From positions 1-64,000 of the forward strand of contig JAQGMG010000035.1 of the NCBI GenBank assembly GCA_028292485.1: a stretch of DNA of 64,000 nucleotides, read 5' to 3'. Shown here piece by piece: positions 47,064 through 56,213 of the stretch. Every line of letters begins with the position of its first letter. Position 1 is the stretch's first letter. The notes under the pieces are model-generated. The model made no database searches, had not been told where the DNA came from, and saw only the letters and a list, made by a program, of their open reading frames with translations. This DNA is from Rhodocyclales bacterium. GTDB taxonomy: Bacteria > Pseudomonadota > Gammaproteobacteria > Burkholderiales > Rhodocyclaceae. A program made the position numbers and the translations under genes.

Positions 47064-48341
47064 ATGAGTATTTCTGCCTGCGGCATCGATTTCGGCACCT
47101 CCAATTCCACTGCAGCCATTTGTAGCGACGGCGGCGGTACGCCCGGCACTGCCAGCAACGTGAGCCTGTTGGCGCTCGAAGACGGCAGGACAACGCTGCC
47201 CTCCGCCGTCTTCTTCAATCTCGATGAAGATTCGCTGGCATTTGGTCGCGCCGCGCTGCACGAGTACCTCGAAGGTTACGACGGCCGCCTGATGCGCTCG
47301 CTCAAGAGCCTGCTCGGCAGTGGCCTGATGGACGCGGGCACGGAAGTGGGCGGGCGTCACCTGTCGTTCCGCAACCTGATCGGCTGCTTCATCGGCGAAA
47401 TAAGAAAGCGCGCACAGCAACAGGCCGGGCGCACTTTCGATGCGGTGGTCGTCGGCCGGCCGGTGCGCTTCGTCGATGACGATGACATTGCCGACAAGCT
47501 GGCGCAGGATACGCTGGAGCAAATCGTCAGCGGCCTCGGCTTTCGCGAAGTGAGCTTCCAGTTCGAGCCGATCGCTGCGGCGCATACCTATGAGCAGACC
47601 ATCGCGCGCGAAGAACTGGTGCTGGTGGTGGACATCGGTGGCGGCACGTCGGATTTCTCGCTGGTACGCCTCTCACCCGAGCGTCGCCGCGCGGCTGACC
47701 GGAGCGCCGACCTGCTCGGCAATAGCGGTGTACATATCGGCGGCACCGATCTCGACAAGCAGTTGTCGCTGTCCGGCGTGATGCCCGAACTGGGGCTTGG
47801 CATGTCGCTCAAGAGCGGCGCGACCTTCCCCAACAGCGCGTTCTTCCAGCTCGCCACCTGGCACACGATCAACCTGGTCTACACCCGCAAGGCATGGCGC
47901 AATTTCCAGGACATCGCGCCAAACATAGCCGACCGACGCCGCTTCGACCGCTTGCTGAACCTTGTGCAGAAGCAGGCCGGCCATCGCCTTGCCATGCGCG
48001 TGGAAGCTGCGAAGATCGAGCTGTCGTCGACCGCCGTCAGTACGCTCATGCTCGATGAAGCCGAAGCGGATCTGCGCATTGCACTAAGCCGGCAAGACTT
48101 CGAGCAGGCCATTGCCGGCGAGATTGCACGTGTCTGCGACGCAGCGCAGATCTGCCTGCGCCAGGCAGGCGTTGCCACCGAGGCAATCGACACCCTGTTC
48201 TTCACCGGCGGCTCATCGGCAGTGCCGGCATTGCGTGAAGCCCTGGCGCAACGCTTCCCGGTCGCGCGGGCGGTCGAAGGCGATCTGTACGGCAGCGTCG
48301 GTTGCGGACTGGGGGTGGTCGCCCAGCAGCGTTATGGCTAG
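47064..48341 (+). CDS. Hsp70-family protein, YegD-like
   Basis: The 425-aa protein has the actin/Hsp70 ATPase fold without the C-terminal peptide-binding domain: GIDFGTSNSTAAI at the start (phosphate 1), LVVDIGGGTSDFSLV in the middle (phosphate 2) and TLFFTGGSSAVPALREAL near the end. The length matches YegD. No co-chaperone lies near. Client and role are unknown. Confidence 0.9.
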   Translation: MSISACGIDFGTSNSTAAICSDGGGTPGTASNVSLLALEDGRTTLPSAVFFNLDEDSLAFGRAALHEYLEGYDGRLMRSLKSLLGSGLMDAGTEVGGRHLSFRNLIGCFIGEIRKRAQQQAGRTFDAVVVGRPVRFVDDDDIADKLAQDTLEQIVSGLGFREVSFQFEPIAAAHTYEQTIAREELVLVVDIGGGTSDFSLVRLSPERRRAADRSADLLGNSGVHIGGTDLDKQLSLSGVMPELGLGMSLKSGATFPNSAFFQLATWHTINLVYTRKAWRNFQDIAPNIADRRRFDRLLNLVQKQAGHRLAMRVEAAKIELSSTAVSTLMLDEAEADLRIALSRQDFEQAIAGEIARVCDAAQICLRQAGVATEAIDTLFFTGGSSAVPALREALAQRFPVARAVEGDLYGSVGCGLGVVAQQRYG

Positions 48342-48477
48342 CCGAGTTGAAGACAAGGCGCGCGGCAGTTCCCTGCCTGCTGCGAACACGGCCCTAGGGC
48401 TTGCCCTCGTAAAGTCCTGCAATACAGCGCCGTAATACGACTGACCGACTGACCTGTCCCTTACCGGGAGCGCCCGC

Positions 48478-49302
48478 ATGACGCCACTTGAAAAACTGTT
48501 CGCCAACCTGCCCAAGCTGCCCAGCATTCCGCGCATCGTGCAGGACCTGATCGCCTCCCTGTGCAAGGAGGACGTGGACATCGGCTCGCTCGTCGCTCAG
48601 GTCAAGCAGGATCAATCCCTGTCGGCACGCGTGCTGGCAATGGCCAACTCCAGCCAGTACGGTGTCAGCAAGAAGATCGGCGCCATCGATCAGGCCGTCA
48701 CGCTGATCGGCCTGAGCTCCTTGCGCTCGCTGGTGATCGCATCCGGCATGTCGCGCACCTTCAACAAGGTCGAAGGCGTGGACATGAAAACCTTCTGGCG
48801 CCACGGCCTGGTCACCGCCGGCGTGGCGCGGGTGTTCGGCAAGCGCGAAGGCGTCAATGCGGAATTCGCCTATACCGCCGGGCTGATGTATCAGATCGGC
48901 GAGCTCGTCATTCATCTCGCCTACCCTGCCGCTTCCAGGCAATTTGCGCGCGAGACCGGTCCGAAAGGCGAAGGCCTGCTGATGGTCGAGCGCTCGCTCA
49001 CCGAAACCGATCATTGCGAGGTAGGCGCCGAAATGGCGTTGCGCTGGAATTTTCCGGTGGAAATCCAGAATGCCTTGCGCTGGTACGTCAAACCGCTGGC
49101 ACCCGAAGCCGGGCTGCTCGCTGCCGTGGTGAATATTTCCGGCCATGTCGCGCACGGCCTCGAAATCGGCCAGACACCCGAGGAAGTGACCGATTCGCTC
49201 GACACCACCGTACTGGCCCGTCTGTCGATGGAACGCCCCGACGCAATCTGGCGCGTCGAAGCCTGCAAGGACCTGCCTGCGGCTTCGGATCAGTTCTTGT
49301 AA
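48478..49302 (+). CDS. HDOD-domain protein
   Basis: The 274-aa soluble protein carries one HDOD domain (LPSIPRIVQDLIASL, LSARVLAMANSSQYG, IGAIDQAVTLIGLSSLRSLVIASG). HDOD domains are related to HD phosphohydrolases but lack the metal site and act in signalling. No GGDEF or EAL domain is attached. It follows the Hsp70-like gene by 136 bases. Confidence 0.88.
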   Translation: MTPLEKLFANLPKLPSIPRIVQDLIASLCKEDVDIGSLVAQVKQDQSLSARVLAMANSSQYGVSKKIGAIDQAVTLIGLSSLRSLVIASGMSRTFNKVEGVDMKTFWRHGLVTAGVARVFGKREGVNAEFAYTAGLMYQIGELVIHLAYPAASRQFARETGPKGEGLLMVERSLTETDHCEVGAEMALRWNFPVEIQNALRWYVKPLAPEAGLLAAVVNISGHVAHGLEIGQTPEEVTDSLDTTVLARLSMERPDAIWRVEACKDLPAASDQFL

Positions 49303-49329
49303 AACAACTCTCGCAGCACCTCCAAGCCC

Positions 49330-49412
49330 GTCATTCCCGCGAAAGCCGGAATCCACTTCTACGTGATGCGCATCCGTGCCACAAAGTGGATTCCGGCTTT
49401 CGCGGGAATGAC
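49330..49412. repeat. dRS3-like paired inverted repeat, copy 4
   Basis: The arms read GTCATTCCCGCGAAAGCCGG... and ...CCGGCTTTCGCGGGAATGAC. One base in each arm differs from the other copies (GCCGG for GCGGG) but the two changes are complementary, so the whole hairpin still pairs while each 20-base unit is no longer perfectly palindromic. Confidence 0.92.
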
Positions 49413-49452
49413 GGAATTATTTTATTGCACGTGCGAAACGCATTCAAACGCT

Positions 49453-50334
49453 TCAGAACACCAGCAAATAACCCGCATCGGTCGACAACGCTTCGCTGCG
49501 ATGGCGCGGCATTTCAAAACCTCGCACCGGATCGTTGACGGCTTCGATCTGCACCAGGGGCGCGAACGATTTCAAGCCACCGAAGATCGTGGCGAATGAC
49601 ACGTCAGCCGCATCGCGGCCCGTGCCGAAGCGCACAAATCCCATTGGAATAGCGGTGCCCGAAGCATCGAAGAGATACCAGCGATTGCTCAGGAACACTT
49701 CGACATAGGCATGAAAATCGGTCGGGCCGAGTGCCGGATCGGCACCATAGTCGATGCCGGTGGCAAAGCGCGCCGGTATGTTGACTGCACGGCACAGGGC
49801 GATCATCAGGTGCGCGAAATCGCGGCACACCCCGGCGCTGCTGGTGACGCTATCCACCGCCGAGGTGCTCGGATTGGAGCTGCCGGATGTGAAGCTGACG
49901 CGACTCTGCACCCAGCGCTGAATGGCTACGACACGTGCATAACCTTGCGGCAAACTTCCGAACTCGCGCATCGCCAGCGAATTGAGCTCATCGGACTCGC
50001 AATAGCGGCTCGGATAAAGATAGGGCAACACCTCGTGCGGCAACTGGTAGATCGGCATCTCGCTCAGGCTGCCAGGCGCATCGACGTAGTGTGCAATGTC
50101 GACGGTGGCCTCATACCTCACCGTAAGCGGGCCGGCATTGGCGCGCAGGCGGATGAAACGATTGCCTTGCGCAGGGTCGGTGTGCACAGCCGTCGGGATA
50201 GGCTGGCTGATGACGAGGCGTTCATCGACGATGGTCTGACAGCGGGTGTGAGCGGCCTGGATATTGAAAATGAAATCGCAGGGCCACTCGTCGATCTCGT
50301 AACCGAGTTGCAGGGAAAAATGTAACCTGACCAT
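49453..50334 (-). CDS. transglutaminase-like domain protein
   Basis: The 293-aa protein has the same layout as the one at 8856-9677 but keeps the full triad: Cys in SSAGVCRDFAHLMIALCR, His in DFHAYVEVFL and Asp in WYLFDASG. There is no signal peptide. It likely acts on peptides in the cytoplasm. It is convergent with the repeat and opposite to the DUF1615 gene. Confidence 0.85.
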   Translation of the reverse strand: MVRLHFSLQLGYEIDEWPCDFIFNIQAAHTRCQTIVDERLVISQPIPTAVHTDPAQGNRFIRLRANAGPLTVRYEATVDIAHYVDAPGSLSEMPIYQLPHEVLPYLYPSRYCESDELNSLAMREFGSLPQGYARVVAIQRWVQSRVSFTSGSSNPSTSAVDSVTSSAGVCRDFAHLMIALCRAVNIPARFATGIDYGADPALGPTDFHAYVEVFLSNRWYLFDASGTAIPMGFVRFGTGRDAADVSFATIFGGLKSFAPLVQIEAVNDPVRGFEMPRHRSEALSTDAGYLLVF

Positions 50335-50742
50335 GGCTTACCTCTCTCGCTCCCTCGTTGGAGCGCAGTCAGGATGATTGCAGCGCAGTGCGATCACGCA
50401 CCGAACGCTATTTGTGCAGCGCACCGCGACACTTTAACAGCTTGGGCTGCGGCGTTTGGTTCCTGCCGAACAAGCGGCGTGCTGCCACGCAAATCGTTCA
50501 GGCGAAGTTCTGGCACGTTTGTGTAACGCTGTTGGCAACGCTCTTGCCAAACTTCCGCCTGTCACCGCGCGGCGCGCGTGCAGAGGCACGACTTCCGACG
50601 CTTATGTGGCGCAGGCATACTGCAGCCTTGGTCCTCACATCCGGCCTGTTTCTGCATGCGTTCTTGTCGCCATTTCTTCTCTATCCACGTGCTCCCGCAT
50701 CTACTCCCGCGTTTATCAAATCTACGGGCCGCATGTTTCCAT
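50335..50742. other. 408-bp region between divergent genes
   Basis: Frames here are shared with the DUF1615 leader and none is convincing. No terminator, tRNA or repeat was found. It should hold the promoters of the divergent transglutaminase and DUF1615 genes. Confidence 0.4.
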
Positions 50743-51966
50743 GTGAACCGCTCGATCTGCGTCGCGCTGCTGGCCGCCGGAGTCACGGCTTGCGGCACCA
50801 CATCAACGGCGCCGGTAGTTCAACCCGAAGCACCGGCGTCACAGTCTGGGGCCAAACCGGTGCGCCCGCCGGTGCACAAGCCTGCTGCAGTTGTGCCTCC
50901 ACCGCCACCTCCACGCCCGCCACTGCCTGCCGTCTATGCCGTACCGGATGCACAAATCGCCCTGCAGCGCCTGATGCCTGCGCGGCTCACGGATGCCTCC
51001 GGCTGGGCTGCAGACATCACCAACGCACTCGGCGTGCTGCGTATACCCCTGTCTCCAGAGAATGTGTGCAGCGTGCTGGCCATCATCGAGCAGGAATCCA
51101 GTTTCAATGCCGATCCCGAGGTACCGAATCTGCCGCGCATCATCACGCGCGAAATCGATGCACGGCGTGAGCGCTACAGCATTCCGCAATTCGTCGTCGA
51201 TCAGGGCCTGCAACGCAAGAGTCGCGACGGCCGCACCTATGCCACACGCATCAGCGTGCTGCACACCGAGTCGGACGTGAGCCGTCTGTACGAAGACATG
51301 TTCTCCGAGCTGCCCGATGTGGCCGCCGTCTACCAGCCGCGCAACCCTATCAATACTGCGGGCGCCATGCAGGTAAACGTTGCCTTCGCCGAAGAGCATG
51401 CGCATGCCAAACCGTACCCGTATGGACGCAACGTATCAGTGCGGCATGAGACCTTCTCGAGACGGGGCGGTCTGTATTTCGGCGTGGCCATGCTGCTTGA
51501 CTACGCAGCGCCTTATCCGACGCCGCTGTATCGCTTTGCCGATTACAACGCGGGGCGCTTCTCCAGCCGCAATGCGGCATTCCAGAATGCACTGGCCCGC
51601 CTCAGCAACACGCCGCTGGTGGCCGATGGTGACCTGCTCATTTACCAGGACGGTGCCGTCAGCATGATGCCCAGCCTCACCCAGCGGGCCTTGACCGCAC
51701 TGGCGCCAAAGCTCGGCATGGCGCCCGGGGATATACGCCGCGACCTGATGCTGGAGAAAACCGAGCAGTTCATGAGCACCTTGTTGTGGCGGCGTTTCTT
51801 CGCGCTGGCCGATGCAACCGGTCAGCCACCACCGCGTTTCGCCATGCCGCAAATCGCCGTGCATAGCCCGAAGTTCAATCGCACGCTGACCACCAGCGGC
51901 TATGCCACACAGGTCGATGGCCGCTTCGCCAATTGCATGGCACGCCAGGTGGCCGGCCGGCCGTAG
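50743..51966 (+). CDS. DUF1615 lipoprotein
   Basis: The predicted 407-aa protein has a short lipoprotein signal (ICVALLAAGVTACGTTS) from GTG, then a Pro-rich linker. DUF1615 follows: ENVCSVLAIIEQESSFNADPEV and INTAGAMQVNVAFAEEH, features also seen in lysozyme-like (lytic transglycosylase) folds, with a catalytic-type Glu in EQESSF. E. coli YaiW is a relative. The start is uncertain; an ATG at 50656 is in frame but gives no good signal. Confidence 0.78.
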   Translation: MNRSICVALLAAGVTACGTTSTAPVVQPEAPASQSGAKPVRPPVHKPAAVVPPPPPPRPPLPAVYAVPDAQIALQRLMPARLTDASGWAADITNALGVLRIPLSPENVCSVLAIIEQESSFNADPEVPNLPRIITREIDARRERYSIPQFVVDQGLQRKSRDGRTYATRISVLHTESDVSRLYEDMFSELPDVAAVYQPRNPINTAGAMQVNVAFAEEHAHAKPYPYGRNVSVRHETFSRRGGLYFGVAMLLDYAAPYPTPLYRFADYNAGRFSSRNAAFQNALARLSNTPLVADGDLLIYQDGAVSMMPSLTQRALTALAPKLGMAPGDIRRDLMLEKTEQFMSTLLWRRFFALADATGQPPPRFAMPQIAVHSPKFNRTLTTSGYATQVDGRFANCMARQVAGRP

Positions 51967-52055
51967 AGCCTCGCATTGCTCAATGCAGCGACGTGGTGGC
52001 CTGGCCTGCGTCGGCTAAACTTGCCGACCTTTTGCGACCTTCAGTCCTGTAATCC

Positions 52056-53264
52056 ATGTCCCGAAGCAACGAACCCGGCAGTGCATCCCCTTCCGCATTG
52101 CTGAAACGTCTACGCGCCCGCCTGCGCAACCTGATTCCGGCCGCCCTCGGCGGCGACGGCGAAGAGCGCATCCGCGCCTGTGCCGGTTCGCTGCTGGGCA
52201 TCCTGCTCACCGCCCTGATCAGCCACAAGGTGCTCGGCGCGCAAGCCAGCCTGTGGCTCATCGCGCCGATGGGGGCGTCGGCCGTTTTGCTGTTCGCCGT
52301 GCCTTCCAGCCCACTGGCGCAGCCCTGGTCGATCATGGGCGGCAACTTCGTGGCGGCCGTCGTCGGCGTGAGTTGCTGGTACACCTTGCGCGATCCGCTG
52401 CTGGCTGCCAGCGCGGCGATTGCCATCGCCATCGGCTGCATGCTGGTGCTGCGTTGCCTGCACCCGCCTTCAGGTGCCGTAGCACTCACCGCTGTGCTCG
52501 GCGGCCCGGCGATACACGATCTGGGCATGAGCTTCGTGCTCAATCCGGTGATGCTCAATTCGGCATGCCTGCTCGGTATTGCGATCCTCTACAACCGCTT
52601 CACCGGGCGCCAGTATCCGCACCGCGCCAGCGTGCTCACCGCCGCGCAAAAACGCATGCGCGACACGCCGGCGGAAGAGCGTCTTGGCTTCACCGTCAGC
52701 GACCTGGACAACGTGCTGCGCGAGTACAACCAGGTGATCGACATCAGCCGCGACGATCTGCAATCGCTCTTCATGCAGGCCGAAGTGCAGGCCTATCGGC
52801 GCCGCTTCGGCGAGATCACTTGCGGCGACATCATGGCGCGCGAAGTGGTCAGCGTAGAGTTCGCCACGACGCTGGAAGAAGCCTGGGGCCAGATGCGCAC
52901 GCATGGCATCAAGGCACTACCAGTGCTGGATCGCGCGCGTCGTGTGGTCGGCATCGTCACGCAGGCAGACTTCATGAAAAGAGCAGATCTCGATACGCAT
53001 ATCAGCATCGAATCACGCCTGCGTCATTTCATCCGCCGCATACCGGATACGCATTCCGACAAGCCGGAAGTGGTCGGCCAGATCATGAGCCGCCCGGCGC
53101 AGACGGCGGCGGCCGACACGCATGTGGCGTCGCTGGTGCCACTGCTTGGCGGCAACGGCCACAGTCATATTCCCATCGTCGATAGCGAACGCCGGCTGGT
53201 CGGCATCGTCACGCCGCGCGACCTCATCGTGGCGCTGTATCGCGGCAGCCTCGAATCGGCATGA
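52056..53264 (+). CDS. HPP-family membrane protein with two CBS domains
   Basis: The 402-aa protein has an N-terminal HPP domain: four hydrophobic segments and LWLIAPMGASAVLLFAVPSSPLAQPW, with LHPPSGAVALTAVLGG. Two CBS domains follow (CGDIMAREVVSVEFATTLEE; VVGQIMSRPAQTAAADTHV). The HPP part is linked to nitrite or other anion transport in some organisms; the CBS pair should sense nucleotides. It starts 89 bases after DUF1615. Confidence 0.9.
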   Translation: MSRSNEPGSASPSALLKRLRARLRNLIPAALGGDGEERIRACAGSLLGILLTALISHKVLGAQASLWLIAPMGASAVLLFAVPSSPLAQPWSIMGGNFVAAVVGVSCWYTLRDPLLAASAAIAIAIGCMLVLRCLHPPSGAVALTAVLGGPAIHDLGMSFVLNPVMLNSACLLGIAILYNRFTGRQYPHRASVLTAAQKRMRDTPAEERLGFTVSDLDNVLREYNQVIDISRDDLQSLFMQAEVQAYRRRFGEITCGDIMAREVVSVEFATTLEEAWGQMRTHGIKALPVLDRARRVVGIVTQADFMKRADLDTHISIESRLRHFIRRIPDTHSDKPEVVGQIMSRPAQTAAADTHVASLVPLLGGNGHSHIPIVDSERRLVGIVTPRDLIVALYRGSLESA

Positions 53265-53408
53265 ACGCCGCCTGAAATGTAGCGATGCGGCGCTTGAAGC
53301 GGGCTGCACGACACCCCATTTACGTAAGGAACCGCCAGTGCCGCAGCGGGTCTCACACGCTGCGCGCACAAAGCGTTGCGCAAATGGTTTCATTGAAAGG
53401 AATTCCCG

Positions 53409-54257
53409 ATGTTCAACTTGCTCAAGACCTCGATCCTGATGGCCGCGATCATGGCGCTGTTTGGCGTGATTGGCGCCATGATCGGCGGCAGGAGCGGCAT
53501 GCTGCTGGCGCTGCTGTTCGGCGGCGGCATGAACTTCTTCTCGTACTGGTTCTCCGACAAGCTGGTGCTGCGCATGTACAACGCCCAGCAGGTCGACGAA
53601 AACTCCTCGCCCTACCTCTACAACATGGTGCGCGAACTGGCCGGCCGTGCGCAGCTGCCAATGCCGCGCGTCTACCTCATCAATGAACAGCAACCGAATG
53701 CCTTCGCCACCGGCCGCAATCCGCAGAACGCCGCCGTCGCCGCGACGACCGGCATCCTGCAACTCCTCACCGAACGCGAGTTGCGCGGTGTCATGGCGCA
53801 CGAGCTGGCCCACGTCAGGCATCGCGACATCCTCATCTCGACCATCGCCGCAACGGCAGCAGGCGCCATTTCTGCGCTGGCCAACTTCGCCATGTTCTTC
53901 GGCGGTCGCGATAGCGAAGGGCGGCCAAGCAATCCGCTGGCAGGCATCCTTGTCGCGCTGCTGGCGCCGATTGCCGCCGCGTTGATCCAGATGGCCATCT
54001 CGCGCACGCGAGAATTCGAGGCCGATAGGGGTGGTGCCGAGATTTCCGGCGATCCACGCGCGCTGGCCGATGCACTGGCGAAGATTCATCACTATGCAAC
54101 CGGCATTCCGATGGAATCGGCCGAAGCGCACCCGGAGACCGCACAGATGATGATCATGAATCCCCTGTCGGGGCGTGGCATGGCGGGCTGGTTCTCGACA
54201 CACCCCTCCACCGAGGAACGCATTGCACGCCTGCACGCCCTCTCACGCGGCATCTGA
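53409..54257 (+). CDS. htpX: membrane protease HtpX
   Basis: The 282-aa M48 metalloprotease has two N-terminal membrane segments, the zinc site [10 protein letters not shown], two further membrane segments ([34 protein letters not shown]) and the third ligand in EFEADRGGA. It degrades misfolded membrane proteins. AAAGGAA lies before the start. A hairpin follows. Confidence 0.95.
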   Translation: MFNLLKTSILMAAIMALFGVIGAMIGGRSGMLLALLFGGGMNFFSYWFSDKLVLRMYNAQQVDENSSPYLYNMVRELAGRAQLPMPRVYLINEQQPNAFATGRNPQNAAVAATTGILQLLTERELRGVMAHELAHVRHRDILISTIAATAAGAISALANFAMFFGGRDSEGRPSNPLAGILVALLAPIAAALIQMAISRTREFEADRGGAEISGDPRALADALAKIHHYATGIPMESAEAHPETAQMMIMNPLSGRGMAGWFSTHPSTEERIARLHALSRGI

Positions 54258-54264
54258 AGTATTG

Positions 54265-54285
54265 CCGACCGCACGCTGCGGTCGG
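54265..54285 (+). terminator. short hairpin after htpX
   Basis: CCGACCGCA and TGCGGTCGG pair around CGC, 8 bases past the htpX stop. No T-run follows, so termination would be weak. Confidence 0.45.
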
Positions 54286-54379
54286 GAATAAAACCGTAGC
54301 CCACGGTGTTCAGTGTTGGCACATTTAGCCGCCTTGTTTGCCCCTTTTTTGCCATTTCGCATTCCTCGAGGAGAGAACC

Positions 54380-55261
54380 ATGAACGATCGCGCAGATTTC
54401 GATAGCCCTGAACTGAACAGCCTCTTGCCGCCCCTGACGTTTGATCGTCGCAGCTTCATCGCCAGCATGGTTGCTGGTGGTTTCGCGCTTGCGGCACAGC
54501 CGGTCATGGCACAAACCATCATCAAGACCGACGCCGAGGGCCTCGATACCGGCGTTGTCGAAATTCCCAGCGACGGCTTCAATATGCCGGCGTACTACGC
54601 ACGACCAAAGAGCGGCGACAAGTTCGCGACCGTGCTCGTCATCCAGGAAATATTCGGCGTGCACGAACACATCCAGGATCTGTGCCGCCGCTTGGCCAAG
54701 AAAGGCTACCTGGCCGTTGCGCCGTCTCTGCATGCACGCTTCGGCGACGAAACCAAGATCAGCAGCATTGCGGAAATCATGAGCAATATCGTCGCCAAAG
54801 TGGCTGACGAACAGGTGATGCGCGACCTCGACAATACCGTGGCATGGGCAGCGAAGAACAAGGGCAATACCGACAGGCTCGGTGTAACGGGCTTCTGCTG
54901 GGGTGGTCGGCAGACCTGGCTGTATGCCGCGCATCAACCCAAACTCAAGGCCGCCGTTGCCTGGTATGGCCCGGTCAACACGCCGAGCACACCCCTGACA
55001 CCGAAAGTGGTGAAGGACGTGGCCGTCGATATCAAGGTACCTGTGCTTGGGCTATACGGCGAAGCCGACAGCGGCATCAAGGTAGCCGACGTCGAAGCGA
55101 TGCGTACTTCCCTGAAAGCCGCGGGCAGCAAGTCCGAAATAGTGATCTACCCGGGCGCCTCGCATGGCTTCAACGCCGACTATCGTCCGAGCTACAACAA
55201 GGAAGCTGCGGAAGATGGCTGGAAGCGTTTGTTGGCGTGGTTTGCCGCCAATGGGGTTTGA
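54380..55261 (+). CDS. Tat-exported dienelactone hydrolase family protein
   Basis: The 293-aa protein starts with a Tat signal: DRRSFIASMVAGGFALA, cleavage probably after VMA. The core is dienelactone hydrolase: VIQEIFGVHEHIQ, the Cys nucleophile in TGFCWGGRQTW, and His in ASHGFNADYRPSY. It should act on lactones or esters in the periplasm. GGAGAG precedes the ATG. It is separate from its neighbours. Confidence 0.88.
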   Translation: MNDRADFDSPELNSLLPPLTFDRRSFIASMVAGGFALAAQPVMAQTIIKTDAEGLDTGVVEIPSDGFNMPAYYARPKSGDKFATVLVIQEIFGVHEHIQDLCRRLAKKGYLAVAPSLHARFGDETKISSIAEIMSNIVAKVADEQVMRDLDNTVAWAAKNKGNTDRLGVTGFCWGGRQTWLYAAHQPKLKAAVAWYGPVNTPSTPLTPKVVKDVAVDIKVPVLGLYGEADSGIKVADVEAMRTSLKAAGSKSEIVIYPGASHGFNADYRPSYNKEAAEDGWKRLLAWFAANGV

Positions 55262-55314
55262 GACTATTTGCGCCAAGGCAACATGTAGCTTCTCACCGCC
55301 ATTGTGAGAACCAG

Positions 55315-55340
55315 GTCATTCCCGCTTTCGCGGGAATGAC
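55315..55340. repeat. solo dRS3-like unit, copy 5
   Basis: GTCATTCCCGC-TTTC-GCGGGAATGAC is an isolated palindrome with an 11-base arm on each side. No partner unit lies within 200 bases. It lies between the dienelactone hydrolase and trhO. Confidence 0.88.
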
Positions 55341-55439
55341 GAGTTTGGGCGGAACAGCGCATGGTTCCACCTACGGGGTAAGCCCGCAGAGGCTTGCGGA
55401 TTGCTAAGATGCGTATCCGCACACGTCAGCCGCATCGCC

Positions 55440-56213
55440 ATGTCCGCATCGCTCCCCGCACCCATCATCAACATCTCGGCCTACCGTTTCGTCACCATCG
55501 ACGACTGCGAAGCCTTGCGTGAGCGCCTGCAGGCCGAATGCGAACGGCTGCAACTCAAGGGCACGATCCTCATCGCCGAGGAAGGCATCAATGTTTTTCT
55601 CGCCGGTCCACGCGAAGCGATCGATGCCGTACTTGCCTGGCTGCATGCCGACCTGCGCTTCGCTGATCTGACCGCGAAGGAATCCCTGTCCGACGCGCCG
55701 CCGTTCCGCCATCTCAAGGTCAAGCACAAGCGCGAAATCATCACCATGAATCGCCCGGCCATCCAGCCGCAGTCGGGCCGTGCACCGGCAGTGTCGGCCG
55801 AGACCCTCAGGCGCTGGCTCGATCAGGGCCATGACGACGCGGGCCGACCCGTGGTGACGCTGGATACACGCAACGCCTTCGAAGCCGACCTGGGTCGCTT
55901 CGAGGATTGCATCGACTATCGCATCGACAAGTTCAGCGAATTCCCGCCCGCCGTCGAAGCCAATGCTGCGGCACTTCGCGACAAAACCGTGGTCACCTAT
56001 TGCACCGGCGGCATTCGCTGCGAGAAAGCCGCCATCGTCATGCGCGAAGCCGGCATCGAAAACGTCTACCAGCTTGACGGTGGCATATTGAAATATTTTG
56101 AAGAAGTGGGTGATACGCATTGGCAAGGCAGCTGTTTCGTCTTCGACGAACGCCGTGCGCTCGATGCCGCCCTCACCCCTGCAACACCGCCCAAAGAGAA
56201 GGTCGAATCATGA
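55440..56213 (+). CDS. trhO: tRNA uridine(34) hydroxylase TrhO (rhodanese family)
   Basis: The 257-aa protein has the YceA/TrhO N-terminal domain ([36 protein letters not shown]) and a C-terminal rhodanese domain with the active-site loop [13 protein letters not shown]. It makes 5-hydroxyuridine at position 34 of tRNAs. The ATG used follows family N-termini; the frame runs 39 bases further upstream. Its stop overlaps the pepN ATG by 4 bases, so the two are coupled. Confidence 0.92.
   Translation: MSASLPAPIINISAYRFVTIDDCEALRERLQAECERLQLKGTILIAEEGINVFLAGPREAIDAVLAWLHADLRFADLTAKESLSDAPPFRHLKVKHKREIITMNRPAIQPQSGRAPAVSAETLRRWLDQGHDDAGRPVVTLDTRNAFEADLGRFEDCIDYRIDKFSEFPPAVEANAAALRDKTVVTYCTGGIRCEKAAIVMREAGIENVYQLDGGILKYFEEVGDTHWQGSCFVFDERRALDAALTPATPPKEKVES

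Noticed and set aside
53013-54236. Minus-strand frame of 407 codons opposite htpX and the HPP gene
   Set aside because: It spans two clear genes on the other strand and has no own start signals.
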